A stretch of DNA of 40,721 bases from Bacteroidales bacterium. GTDB taxonomy: Bacteria; Bacteroidota; Bacteroidia; Bacteroidales; Muribaculaceae. Both the position numbers and the translations under genes were made by a program. The notes under the pieces are model-generated. The model saw only the letters and a program-made list of their open reading frames with translations. It ran no database searches and was not told the DNA's origin. The DNA is taken from assembly GCA_015061005.1 (NCBI GenBank), contig SUXJ01000003.1:167129-207849 (forward strand), read 5' to 3'. Below are positions 16,097 through 24,929 of this stretch, one piece after another. How positions within the stretch are numbered: the stretch's first letter is position 1; each line of letters begins with the position of its first letter.

Positions 16097-17692
16097 TCAG
16101 ATTTGCTTTGCCTTCCTGTATTGCAGTTTGTGAATAATAATCAGCGTGAATGCACCGATGCATGTGGCCATCAACATTTCGTCTTCTCCATAATGATCGA
16201 AGAGTGAGCATATCACTGCAAAAACTGTCCAACATAGAATGAATAGCACATTGATGAACTTCCATTTTGGTTTGACAAGCCACGGAATGATGACGCAAAG
16301 TACGGTGAAGATGAACGGCCAAGCCCCAAAGTGAGCAAAGTACCCGGCATAGTCACTTCTCTCGTACCAATCAAATCCATGATCCAATCCTTCCAAACAC
16401 ATAAAGCATGAGCAAACCAAGACTAAGAGCCAAAGAAAGTTTGTGAATACTTTAATCCACGTTTTTTCTTTAGCTGCAGGGACCGGGGGGGTTGGCGGAG
16501 GCGTTATTGTCCCCGGAGCTTCTGTAACATTTCTCCGTGTGATTTTTTGCGCAAGATTTTGATGCATTGAGTTGATGTCGGCTCGGAGCTGTTTGATTTC
16601 ACTCTGAAGTTCGGCAATCACTGCGGGATCCAATTGCGCGTACTGCGGTTGCTCCGGTTGCGGTTGCTCCGTCTGCGGCTGCTGCGGCTGTTCCGGCTCG
16701 GAGTGGTGAGCGAAGCATTCTTGCAGAGCAGTGAGGAGAACTTTTGCATTTTCAAAACGTTCTTCAGGATTCTTTGCCAAGCATGTCATTACGATGTCAA
16801 CCAATCCATCGGGAAGATCATCGGTAAACGTCATGCCCGGGTGGGTGGATTCAAAAGCCTGCTTTCGCAGGTCGATGAGATTAGGCGGAGTCTCGTTGAG
16901 GTGCTGCATATAGACTTTGGCGCGCGCCGATTCAGGTGAGTTACCTTTGCATTGGAACGGAACACGCCCGGTAAGCATCTCATAGAGCAGAATCCCGAGA
17001 GCATACACATCGGATTGTTTTGACGTTAAGTTGTTTTCCAATTTTTCCGGAGCAGTATATTCGATAGCACCGTCGCCGCGCGATGAACTTTTCACGCAGT
17101 GGTCATTCTGAATCGACAGCCCGAAGTCAAGGAGAATATATTGGCCGTCATAATGTCTGCGAATGATATTGTTGGAATGCAGATCATTGTGGGTAACGCT
17201 ATACTCTGCAATCAGTTCTTGCTCTTTTTTCGGCGAGATGATAAATCTCCGTCCATCGTTCGGATCGGGCTCAAGGTTGTCTTTTTCCGCATCCATCAAG
17301 AATCTGTAAATATCGACGTGGCAATATGCCAGCGCGCCTACAATCTGCATGGCAAACGCCTTGAATTCATCAATAGATATGAACTTCTCGGTGCCAATAT
17401 ATTCGGCAAGCGAAAGGCCGTCAACGAAGTCCATTTCCACTGCTGCTTTGTTCTCAAGGAGTTTGGGTTGATAGATTCTGACAATGTTGGGGTGAGCACC
17501 GTTGCCGATACGAAGAAGCATCTTGCACTCTTCAAGAAAGGTTTTCCAAACCTTGTCGTCTTTGCTTTCGATTAGTTCGTGGCTAACCTTCAGAGCTCTG
17601 ACATAGTCGAGTTCGGCATGGCGCACTTTATAGACCGACGCAAAGGCACCTTTGCCTAAGAGTCGCAGCTTTTCATATTCTTGTAGAAACAT
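16097..17692 (-). CDS. Membrane Ser/Thr protein kinase with atypical HND catalytic loop
   Basis: A 531-residue Hanks-type kinase. The domain covers about 6-305: Gly-loop LGKGAFASVYKV, invariant Lys35 (RALKVS), catalytic loop THNDLHSNN in place of HRDLKPxN, LLDFGLS (DFG), EYTAPEKL (APE) and SDVYALGILLYEMLTG. The Asp and Asn of the catalytic loop are kept; Arg and the following Lys are replaced. About 30 extra residues precede that loop. A Pro/Gln linker (16642-16697) and a coiled coil (AELQSEIKQLRADINSMHQN) lead to four membrane helices (about 415-525). There is no PASTA or other extracellular sensor domain. It sits between an FHA gene and lrgA, the position pknA/pknB hold in Actinobacteria. 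Confidence 0.9.
   Translation of the reverse strand: MFLQEYEKLRLLGKGAFASVYKVRHAELDYVRALKVSHELIESKDDKVWKTFLEECKMLLRIGNGAHPNIVRIYQPKLLENKAAVEMDFVDGLSLAEYIGTEKFISIDEFKAFAMQIVGALAYCHVDIYRFLMDAEKDNLEPDPNDGRRFIISPKKEQELIAEYSVTHNDLHSNNIIRRHYDGQYILLDFGLSIQNDHCVKSSSRGDGAIEYTAPEKLENNLTSKQSDVYALGILLYEMLTGRVPFQCKGNSPESARAKVYMQHLNETPPNLIDLRKQAFESTHPGMTFTDDLPDGLVDIVMTCLAKNPEERFENAKVLLTALQECFAHHSEPEQPQQPQTEQPQPEQPQYAQLDPAVIAELQSEIKQLRADINSMHQNLAQKITRRNVTEAPGTITPPPTPPVPAAKEKTWIKVFTNFLWLLVLVCSCFMCLEGLDHGFDWYERSDYAGYFAHFGAWPFIFTVLCVIIPWLVKPKWKFINVLFILCWTVFAVICSLFDHYGEDEMLMATCIGAFTLIIIHKLQYRKAKQI
16642..16697 (-). repeat. Imperfect hexamer repeat encoding the Pro/Gln linker of the kinase
   Basis: Repeated GGTTGC/CTGCGG units within the kinase gene encode an array of Glu-Gln-Pro-Gln-like residues (EQPQPEQPQ). 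The units vary slightly. Such tracts can change length by slippage without a frameshift because the unit is six bases. Confidence 0.6.
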
Positions 17693-17704
17693 AATTCTGT
17701 GAGA

Positions 17705-18565
17705 TTATTGCTGTTTTTCGGTTGAGAAAATCAAAACAACGTGTTTGCCCAATTCGATGTGGTCTTTGTCCCTGAGAGGAATGAGACTGTCGGTGTCGCG
17801 CAGCTCTGTGCATTTGTCATTGCGATAGATTTTGGTTGCCACTCCGCCCGAAGCGCGGCAGCCGCCTTCTGAGGCTTTGATGTAAAACGCATTATTCTCT
17901 ATGATGATTTCTGCTTGAGCACTGCTGACGTATTTGTTCATTTCCGACAATACGGAGTCACTTTCTGCATCATTGATGATGATGTCGTTGATTCGCATAC
18001 GCCCGTACTTGCGAGCCGATACCCCTCGCCCTATCTTATATGAGGTTTTTTCTTTCGCTGACATATAAACCGGAGATTCCAAAAGACTGCCTGTGCCCTC
18101 CTCCACTGCAATCCATGCCTCGGCAGGTGTGATATTGGACTCTTTGGCGGATTTAACGGGCTCTTTTTCGCTTTCCCAATTGTAATATAATTCGTCAGCT
18201 ATGACCGATATGCTGTTATGAGGGAGCTTGTCAGATGTAATGAAGTTGATTTGTAACTTCTTACGACCTATGGTTTCAAGCATGGCGTTATCAAGGGCAA
18301 GGCGCAGGTCTGACTTAAACACATCGTCGGCCCAAGCAAAGTCAGTGGGCTCATAGTCTTCTTCGGGGACAATTACCCAGATGTTCATATTGTGCAATTT
18401 GGCGGACTTCGACCCAATTGCTCCACTGAGGGATTTTACAATAGCTTTGACAGCATTTTCGCGCCGGTCAATTGCATTGTCGGTTGCCTCTTTAGTTGTG
18501 TTTTCTGTTTCCGGATCTGTGGCGTCTCCGGAAAGTTTTGCGAATATTTTGTTGAATAGTTTCAT
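17705..18565 (-). CDS. FHA-domain protein with FhaA-like N-terminal region (second copy)
   Basis: A 286-residue cytoplasmic protein. The C-terminal ~100 residues are an FHA fold: SYKIGRGVSARKYGRMRIND, then NKYVSSAQAEIIIENNAFYI, and LIPLRDKDHIELGKHVVLIF. The phospho-Thr loop is not canonical: the usual SxxH is SSAQ and the usual NGT is GGVAT, but the Gly-Arg pair is kept. The N-terminal half contains NIWVIVPEEDYEPTDF and a mixed helix-strand segment resembling the DUF3662/FhaA_N domain (assignment by eye). It lies 6 bases after the SEDS-PBP gene and 12 before the kinase, so it is a probable kinase partner or scaffold. Confidence 0.8.
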   Translation of the reverse strand: MKLFNKIFAKLSGDATDPETENTTKEATDNAIDRRENAVKAIVKSLSGAIGSKSAKLHNMNIWVIVPEEDYEPTDFAWADDVFKSDLRLALDNAMLETIGRKKLQINFITSDKLPHNSISVIADELYYNWESEKEPVKSAKESNITPAEAWIAVEEGTGSLLESPVYMSAKEKTSYKIGRGVSARKYGRMRINDIIINDAESDSVLSEMNKYVSSAQAEIIIENNAFYIKASEGGCRASGGVATKIYRNDKCTELRDTDSLIPLRDKDHIELGKHVVLIFSTEKQQ

Positions 18566-18571
18566 AAGCGA

Positions 18572-21500
18572 TTATTTTACTTTATAGCCGGTTGACTGCA
18601 AGGTGGGAATAATGGCATTTGCCATGGCTTTCACGGCAAGTCCGGAAGTGTAGCCCGAATTCCCCACGCTTGTGCGTTCAATTCTTAGTGCGATTGCAAG
18701 AGGCGAGCCGGTTTTCTCTGATTCTATGAAGCAGATATACCATGCATCGTTTCTGTCAACTCCTCTGCGGTCGGTCCTTTCCGGAGTGCCGGTTTTGCCG
18801 CCCATGCGCTTCTCTGAGGAACTGTGTTTTGGGAATGAGTATCTATTACTCCTATGTTTGTCGGACTCTTCTTGCATAAAGCTTTTCAGTCGGTTGGCGG
18901 ATTTCTCGTCAATGACGGATATGCTTTCTGATGCGTAGTCTTCCGATAATGTGTAGCGGGTCGGAACCAATGTGCCGTTGTTTGCCACGATTGATGCCAC
19001 GCGCGCCATGTTGAGCGGAGTGGCTCGCAATGCACCTTGTCCCCACGCAACGGCAGTCTGCGCCCACCACATTTTGCGTGGACCAAGTGTCTTGTTGTAA
19101 TTATAAGTGTTGACTGCATTGATTCCGATGTCAGTCATCAATTCGGAGAAGTTTGCTTTCGACGACAGCTCTCCGATATGGAAGTAATATGGGGTTTGAC
19201 TCTCATACGGTGCATTGAAATGTTGAACTCGGACACCAACGGCCTGATACAACGAGTCTAACTCCGTATATAATTCTTTTTCATGTACGAGCTTCACAAA
19301 ATAGCAGTTCGAGGATTTCACTATGGCACGTTCCATATTCACTCGACCCAAGGGCTCAACACCGGGCGGCTCAATGGCTTCTGCGGCAACGATATCGTAC
19401 CATTGATTAGCTGCGTCGGGACCTTCTTTCATCAACGCTGCAATTGCCGACATAACTTTCGCCGTTGATCCGGGCTGTGACTGGAACGTCAAACCGAGAT
19501 CTCGTTCGGTGATCGGAGTGTGTCCTTTGATTTTTTCCGCAGGTGCATCTCCCCAAATTCGGCGTTCGTTGAGCATGACAATGGAATCTTGTTCCGGTAG
19601 TGGATAGTTTGCCGACGAGAGCAAGTCGCCGGTGCGACTGTCGAGGATAACGACCGAAGCTCTCAAGTCCTTATATCCCTTGAGTAGGTTTGCCGGATTA
19701 CTTATAAACTTGTTAAGCTCATTTTGGAGAGCCACTTGCAGTTTTGCATCAATGGTGAGTTTGAGGTCGCGTTCAGGGCGGTTTGCATTGTGCTCCTCAA
19801 TGAAGTGGTTATTGTGAACGTCCAACTCAAGGAAAGGAAGAAGTGCGGAGTAGTCCTTCAGTCTGTAGGTGAAAGTCCGAGGTTGTGCCGACATGAACCT
19901 GTTTGGTTTATATTCATCAGCAGTCAAGGTTACTACGTCTGTAATCGGAATATCCAATCCACGCAATTCGGACAGATGTCTGTATTCTGCAAGATATCCG
20001 GTCGGATTGGCATCGTAGTAGCTGTAAACCTGACGTGTATTGGCATCGCCAATCATAAACAGGGTGTGATTGCCAAACGGGTAGTAACGCCGTTGTGTTT
20101 TTGCCATCATGGCTGCAATCTCGGTCTTGTTCGCTCCTGCTTTAATTAAGATTTCTTGATTATTGCTGACTGAGTCGCGGTTACTCGTTGCCAATAGCAA
20201 TCCGTTTCTATCATATATATTCCCGGATTCGAGTCGGCGCAGAACCTTATTGATGCGAGGATTATATTCAACGATGCGTGCCCCTTCAGTGTTCGTAATC
20301 AAAGCCGGACGAATCAGAGTGTCGCTTTTGTCAAGAATCTGATAGTTGGCTATGGTGGCAAGAATGACAATACCACCGGCCATGAATACCAATGCTCCTG
20401 CAGCAACGGCCCCTTGAAATTTGTGTGCGTTTTCTTTTTGTGCTTCAGTCGTTTTGAGGCGTGATGCCGATAGGGCGATACCATATACCGTGAGCATCAT
20501 CACCAGACTCACACCGCCTTGACTGAGGAAGGGCACATTGATGCCGGTAAGAGGGAAGAGACCTAATGAGCCGAACACTATTATAAGGAATTGCACTCCG
20601 GTCATTATGCCCAATCCCATCACGAAGAACATCACAAACGGATTGCCGGCTTTACGTCCGATGAGCAGCGTGCGGTGAATTAATGCAAACATGCAGAGAA
20701 CCACGAGGAGCAAACCGACAAAACCGAGCATCTCACCTATGGAGAGAAAGGCCATGTCGGTATGACACGCCGGAATGCTTGACGGGCTACCATTGCCTAA
20801 TCCCATGCCGGTAAGGCCGCCGGAAGCAACGCCCCATATTCCTTGTGCAATTTGATCGCCGCCCGGCACTGTGTTGTTCCAGACGCCATCCCATGCCATG
20901 CCGGTGCGATTCGACATTCGAGCACCTTCATTTCCCCCAAGAAATGCATTCATAAGAATGAACAGCAGAGGAATGAGATTCATGAAATACGCACTCTCAA
21001 AGATGGTTCGATGTTTCAAGCAATAGATGGACCAACCTACGTACCATGCAACTGCCGCAATTGCCACTATTATCATTGACTGCGATATGAGCCATGCAGC
21101 AAGCAAACAAATTGCAAACGTTGATACTCCGAGCAGCATTTTGCCTAAATCTTGGCGAACTACTGAATACAGTAGTATAAACGTAAACAACAATACTAAT
21201 GCCGGACCGCCATCAGAGAGATAAAAGTATATGCCCATGAGGGTCATCATTGCAAATACAATGACCGACATGATTCTCAATTTGCGCTTAGTAGTAAGAG
21301 TGGTCGCTTTTTCCGAGAATTTCTGAATCAGCGTATATTTGTCTGCAAAAAATGCTGCAATGAATGCAAGTATGAGAAACTTGCATATCTCGCTTGGTTG
21401 AATAGGACCAAGGTTGACTTTGGCAACGCTGCCTTCGGGTCCGGTCCCAAAGAAGGCTAACATCACAAACAGAAAAACCGCCAATCCAAGGAATATCCAA

Positions 21501-22699
21501 CCTTTGTTTTGAGATATGTTGAGTAGCCACGTAAAGCGTTGCTGAGGCTGAATCAGTGATTTGCCGTGATAAAACTTTGCCCAATTGATGGAGTATAATG
21601 CAGCAAATCCCAATAACCCGACTCCGAGATACGTTGACATGCTGCTGCCGTGAGCAATATCGCAGAGAGGATCGGTGATAGAGTGCCATGCAAAAGTGCC
21701 GATGCCCGACAATGTCATTAGGATGATAATGCTCAAGTAGTCGGATCTTGTTTTGAGTCTGTAGTCAGTATATAATGCAAGGAAAAGGACTGCCGCCCAC
21801 CCAATCAAAAAGATCAAACAGCCCAAGAGGAGCGAACTCTTATAGTCGGCAGGAGTGCGCGCCGTCAGTGCATTGTCTGCCTTAATGTTGGAAAATACGC
21901 TACGAGATATTGGTGTCAACGTGTGAATTTTTTCCGTAAATCGGCAATTTAATCCGTCTTCAGTTAGTTCCGACGAGGTTGTGCCTCTCGCTTTGCCATA
22001 TTGATAACCACGGTTAACAGGCACTACGCTATAATATTTCCCTTTGGGGACATAAAATCTTGCCTTTCCTTTATTGTCGGTTTTTGTCCACGCTACGGTC
22101 TTTTCTGCAATTTCTTCTTGATAAACGGTGTCTTGTAAGTTAGATTTTATGACCTTAAGTTCGGTGTAATGTTCGCGCAGTCTGACCGGAATACCTGAGA
22201 GCTGGCGCAATGGGTTTTTGCTCGTAACTGTAACTTCTATGCACGCATTGCCTGCCGATTGCTCGCCATAAGTATCACTTAAATTATCATTCTTAATGTT
22301 GTTGTATTCAGCGTCTTGTCCGAGAGAGTGATAATCGTTTTCAATGCGAATTTTAGTTTCTTTTCCGCCCAACATGGACGCTGTGTCCGCCGAAATTTTA
22401 AAGTTGTCCTTTAAGAGTGAGCCGAGGTTGGGAATTCCATTACCTAATTGAATCTTTTTGTAAATCCAATCGGCCGCCATGCGAGCGTCTTTAGGGTCAA
22501 TGATGTATCCGCCATTGTACAATACCTTGTATAATGCGTCGGCGGTGAACTCGGAATTCAATGCCAATGCTTGACCGTCTTGAGCGGCCTTATTGAATTC
22601 CTCAAATTGATATGAGCGGTTAGATAATAGCGAGAATATTCCGCAAAGGAACATCGTAGCGCATATTAGGTAGCCGATTAAGGATTTACGCGGACTCAT
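18572..22699 (-). CDS. Fused SEDS glycosyltransferase (RodA/FtsW) and class B penicillin-binding protein
   Basis: One 1375-residue polypeptide carrying both halves of a wall polymerase. Numbered from ATG 22699: one membrane helix (5-25); an extracytoplasmic region (26-287) whose end, with SGIPVRLREHY and KARFYVPKGKYYSVVPVN, looks like a CnaB or regulatory beta-sandwich; the multi-helix SEDS domain (about 290-750) with GPIQPSEICKFL, SDGGPALVLL, ACHTDMAFLSIGEMLG and LTGINVPFLSQGG; a helix (765-785); a pedestal with ESGNIYDRNGLLLA; and a transpeptidase domain with S1078TAK, S1129SN and K1302TGT, all three catalytic motifs intact. ATG 22699 is preferred over 22795; it overlaps the PP2C gene by 14 bases. 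It should polymerise lipid II and crosslink the product. Confidence 0.92.
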   Translation of the reverse strand: MSPRKSLIGYLICATMFLCGIFSLLSNRSYQFEEFNKAAQDGQALALNSEFTADALYKVLYNGGYIIDPKDARMAADWIYKKIQLGNGIPNLGSLLKDNFKISADTASMLGGKETKIRIENDYHSLGQDAEYNNIKNDNLSDTYGEQSAGNACIEVTVTSKNPLRQLSGIPVRLREHYTELKVIKSNLQDTVYQEEIAEKTVAWTKTDNKGKARFYVPKGKYYSVVPVNRGYQYGKARGTTSSELTEDGLNCRFTEKIHTLTPISRSVFSNIKADNALTARTPADYKSSLLLGCLIFLIGWAAVLFLALYTDYRLKTRSDYLSIIILMTLSGIGTFAWHSITDPLCDIAHGSSMSTYLGVGLLGFAALYSINWAKFYHGKSLIQPQQRFTWLLNISQNKGWIFLGLAVFLFVMLAFFGTGPEGSVAKVNLGPIQPSEICKFLILAFIAAFFADKYTLIQKFSEKATTLTTKRKLRIMSVIVFAMMTLMGIYFYLSDGGPALVLLFTFILLYSVVRQDLGKMLLGVSTFAICLLAAWLISQSMIIVAIAAVAWYVGWSIYCLKHRTIFESAYFMNLIPLLFILMNAFLGGNEGARMSNRTGMAWDGVWNNTVPGGDQIAQGIWGVASGGLTGMGLGNGSPSSIPACHTDMAFLSIGEMLGFVGLLLVVLCMFALIHRTLLIGRKAGNPFVMFFVMGLGIMTGVQFLIIVFGSLGLFPLTGINVPFLSQGGVSLVMMLTVYGIALSASRLKTTEAQKENAHKFQGAVAAGALVFMAGGIVILATIANYQILDKSDTLIRPALITNTEGARIVEYNPRINKVLRRLESGNIYDRNGLLLATSNRDSVSNNQEILIKAGANKTEIAAMMAKTQRRYYPFGNHTLFMIGDANTRQVYSYYDANPTGYLAEYRHLSELRGLDIPITDVVTLTADEYKPNRFMSAQPRTFTYRLKDYSALLPFLELDVHNNHFIEEHNANRPERDLKLTIDAKLQVALQNELNKFISNPANLLKGYKDLRASVVILDSRTGDLLSSANYPLPEQDSIVMLNERRIWGDAPAEKIKGHTPITERDLGLTFQSQPGSTAKVMSAIAALMKEGPDAANQWYDIVAAEAIEPPGVEPLGRVNMERAIVKSSNCYFVKLVHEKELYTELDSLYQAVGVRVQHFNAPYESQTPYYFHIGELSSKANFSELMTDIGINAVNTYNYNKTLGPRKMWWAQTAVAWGQGALRATPLNMARVASIVANNGTLVPTRYTLSEDYASESISVIDEKSANRLKSFMQEESDKHRSNRYSFPKHSSSEKRMGGKTGTPERTDRRGVDRNDAWYICFIESEKTGSPLAIALRIERTSVGNSGYTSGLAVKAMANAIIPTLQSTGYKVK

Positions 22700-23810
22700 T
22701 TTCTGTGTCTTCTGTGTCGGTGGTAGGTTGTTCAGGTTCGGTAGTTTCTTCTGCCTCGGATTTGGGTTCTGGATTTGACTCGATTTGTTGATCAATCTCC
22801 GGGAGACTTTCCGGTGATGGAATTGAAGTAGAATTTGTATCCATCAGAACTTTCGGTTCTTTTTCGGTATCTTCCTCATGAACGGGGTTGATGAATTTGT
22901 ATGCAACTAATGCCGCCAGAGCAAGGACCGCAAGAACTATAATTACACTAACTGCAACCTTGATTTTCTTTCCTTTTTTCGGCTTGACTACTGCTGTGCC
23001 TCCGGCATTGTTGTCAGTTTTGTTAGCTGATCTGTTGTGAAGTTGTCGTACTTGGGTCAAGACCACTGTGACGTTGTCTTTTCCGCCGGCTTCAAGGGCG
23101 TCGTTTATGAGGCGGTTTACTTTGTCTTCAGTCGCAAGGCTGTCGTTGGCAAGCACTTCGCGTATCTCGGAAGAACGTAACATGTCGCTCAATCCGTCGG
23201 AACAAAACAGGTATTCCGCATCAGCAAGGAGGGGATAAATTGAGGATTCGAGGAATCCTTCATCGTTTACCGTGTGTGATTCATGACCAACGCTGCGACT
23301 GATTACGTTCCGTTGAGGGTGCTTCATTGCCTCTTCTTCGGTTAAGTCGCCGATTTCTTCGCGGTAGCCCACAATGGAATGGTCATGGCTGAGTTTTTGC
23401 AACTCTCCCCCTTGATAACGGTAGAGGCGTGAGTCGCCTACGTGAACCACGTAGAGATGACGACCGATGATGTCGAATAGCCCCACTGTGGCCACACAGC
23501 CCATTGATGAATACTTGGGAGTGGCTTGGCGATGACGCACTATTTCGTTGTTAGCATTGACAAATGCTTGCTTTAAGGCCTCGAATACGTCGTCACCCTG
23601 AAAATCTTCAAGGTCATTTATCAGTGTGAATCGAGCTATATCGGCAGCGACTTCTCCGCCTTCATATCCGCCCATGCCGTCAATGGCGGCACAGAGCAAA
23701 AATTGATTATTCCAAATGTATTGAGATATGAAGCAATCTTCATTATTGGTTCGAACTTTGCCAACATTTGTTGCGCCGAACGTATCGACGGCGATGAGTG
23801 GTTTAATCAT
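22686..23810 (-). CDS. PP2C-family Ser/Thr phosphatase with single membrane helix (PstP-like)
   Basis: A 374-residue metal-dependent phosphatase. The catalytic domain (about 5-250) has RTNNED (res 20-25), DGMGGYEGGE (44-53), YVVHVGDSRLYRY, LFCSDGLSD and GGKDNVTVV, so all metal and phosphate residues are present. A basic stretch (KPKKGKKIK) precedes one membrane helix (about 283-308) and an acidic Pro/Glu/Thr tail outside. This layout (PP2C, helix, short outer tail) matches mycobacterial PstP, which reverses PknA/PknB phosphorylation. The ATG overlaps the microprotein stop (ATGA), and the 3' end overlaps the SEDS-PBP gene. Inferred target: the kinase at 16097-17692 and its substrates. Confidence 0.92.
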   Translation of the reverse strand: MIKPLIAVDTFGATNVGKVRTNNEDCFISQYIWNNQFLLCAAIDGMGGYEGGEVAADIARFTLINDLEDFQGDDVFEALKQAFVNANNEIVRHRQATPKYSSMGCVATVGLFDIIGRHLYVVHVGDSRLYRYQGGELQKLSHDHSIVGYREEIGDLTEEEAMKHPQRNVISRSVGHESHTVNDEGFLESSIYPLLADAEYLFCSDGLSDMLRSSEIREVLANDSLATEDKVNRLINDALEAGGKDNVTVVLTQVRQLHNRSANKTDNNAGGTAVVKPKKGKKIKVAVSVIIVLAVLALAALVAYKFINPVHEEDTEKEPKVLMDTNSTSIPSPESLPEIDQQIESNPEPKSEAEETTEPEQPTTDTEDTENESA

Positions 23811-23890
23811 TTCGGGAGATTATTGAAATGGTTCTTAAATATAAAAATGACCAACAAAGCCAAGGCTATAATAAAAATCAGTTTCGGCAT
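23807..23890 (-). CDS. 27-residue single-helix membrane microprotein
   Basis: A short frame between the first FHA gene and the phosphatase gene. ATG at 23890 is 7 bases after the FHA stop (23898-23900), and its stop TGA (23809-23807) overlaps the phosphatase ATG as ATGA. The product starts MPKLIFIIALALLVIFIF and ends in KNHFNNLPK: one hydrophobic helix of about 16-18 residues with one Lys before it and a short polar tail. The tight coupling at both ends argues for real translation, or at least for a role in translating the phosphatase. Length and composition give no family assignment. Support is positional and compositional only. Confidence 0.6.
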   Translation of the reverse strand: MPKLIFIIALALLVIFIFKNHFNNLPK

Positions 23891-23897
23891 TATGGTT

Positions 23898-24878
23898 TTA
23901 TTGGGCTTTAAAGGTTAGGTCAATGTCATCAATAGATATGTAGGAATGCTTGGGCAGTTGCTCCCACGTGTCTATTCCCGGTGTGAGCTTGCGTTCGTTG
24001 AGTCGAGCTTCGCCCAGAGTGTTTATTTTGAACTTTTTAGATGAACTGTCAAAGGCAATCTCAATGTGATGATTGAGAATCTTATCGCTGTTCACACACA
24101 GAACCGGAATGCCGTCATTGCCCGTTGACCCGTTTTTGCCGGCAATTCTCAGCGACGGATGTTTCATGGTGTAGGTTGTAAATGTGCGATTTCCGTCAAT
24201 AAACGTGCCACCGGTTATTTTGATTGCTGCTAATGCAGATGTTTGTTTTGATGTTGGCGAGGTGTTGTTGACTGGGGCAACAGTATCGTCTAAACTAAAG
24301 CGAAATATGGCTTTGTCTTTCTCGGCAGCAATTAATCCTTGCAATATCGCTGAATTAAACCCCTTGGGTATTTCACGCATTGAATTTTTGTCGTGAAATG
24401 TCACTACTTCGCGCTCTCCGCATGAGTCTTCTTCACCGACTGAAGAGTTGGGTGCCCAAAGGCGTGATACTATTGCTATGCAACTGTCGCAGTCAGAGTT
24501 TTCAAGGCCTTGGATTCTCTGTCCGTTTGCCAAGGGAATCAATTGGAACTCCCAACGCGTGGAAAATGGCGTAAAATCCGGATAATTTGAAAGTTTGTTT
24601 TTCAGCGTTCGGGTGAATACCTTTACTGCATCTTCTGCTGTTTTATGAAAACTTGCCGAGATTTTTTCATAGAAATCTTCTTGAATATATACCTTATAGA
24701 AAGTGTGGCAGAGCATACTCTCTGTGGTGGTTTCCTCGTTTAAGGAGTGATGAAAAGCAGCGCGAAGCGAATCAAGCACGTTTTGGCGCGTAATAGTATT
24801 GTAGCTCTCGAGTTTCGGCTCGGTGTTCGTGTCATTGTCCGGCGCTAATAATTTTTTAAAAAAGTCTCCGATACTCAT
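23898..24878 (-). CDS. FHA-domain protein with FhaA-like N-terminal region (first copy)
   Basis: A 326-residue cytoplasmic protein, first gene of the leftward phosphorylation operon. The N-terminal ~120 residues have HTFYKVYIQEDFYEKIS, helices and TRWEFQLIPL, a pattern close to the DUF3662 domain at the N-terminus of actinobacterial FhaA; the second FHA protein here has a parallel VIVPEEDYE segment. The last ~95 residues look like an FHA fold: PSLRIAGKN, CVNSDKILNHHIEIAF, GEARLNERKL and a closing strand, with the conserved His kept but the Ser of SxxH replaced. A middle stretch has several Cys (SDCDSC, EEDSCGE). Start ATG 24878 follows a TATATTTG box by about 51 bases. Confidence 0.75.
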   Translation of the reverse strand: MSIGDFFKKLLAPDNDTNTEPKLESYNTITRQNVLDSLRAAFHHSLNEETTTESMLCHTFYKVYIQEDFYEKISASFHKTAEDAVKVFTRTLKNKLSNYPDFTPFSTRWEFQLIPLANGQRIQGLENSDCDSCIAIVSRLWAPNSSVGEEDSCGEREVVTFHDKNSMREIPKGFNSAILQGLIAAEKDKAIFRFSLDDTVAPVNNTSPTSKQTSALAAIKITGGTFIDGNRTFTTYTMKHPSLRIAGKNGSTGNDGIPVLCVNSDKILNHHIEIAFDSSSKKFKINTLGEARLNERKLTPGIDTWEQLPKHSYISIDDIDLTFKAQ

Positions 24879-24929
24879 GCAAGACAGAATAGAAGTTCAG
24901 TTATTATATAATGACTCTAAAATATCATG

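Noticed and set aside
16642-16697. Possible CRISPR or satellite array
   Set aside because: The repeat is a six-base coding tract for Gln/Pro residues inside the kinase gene, without spacers.
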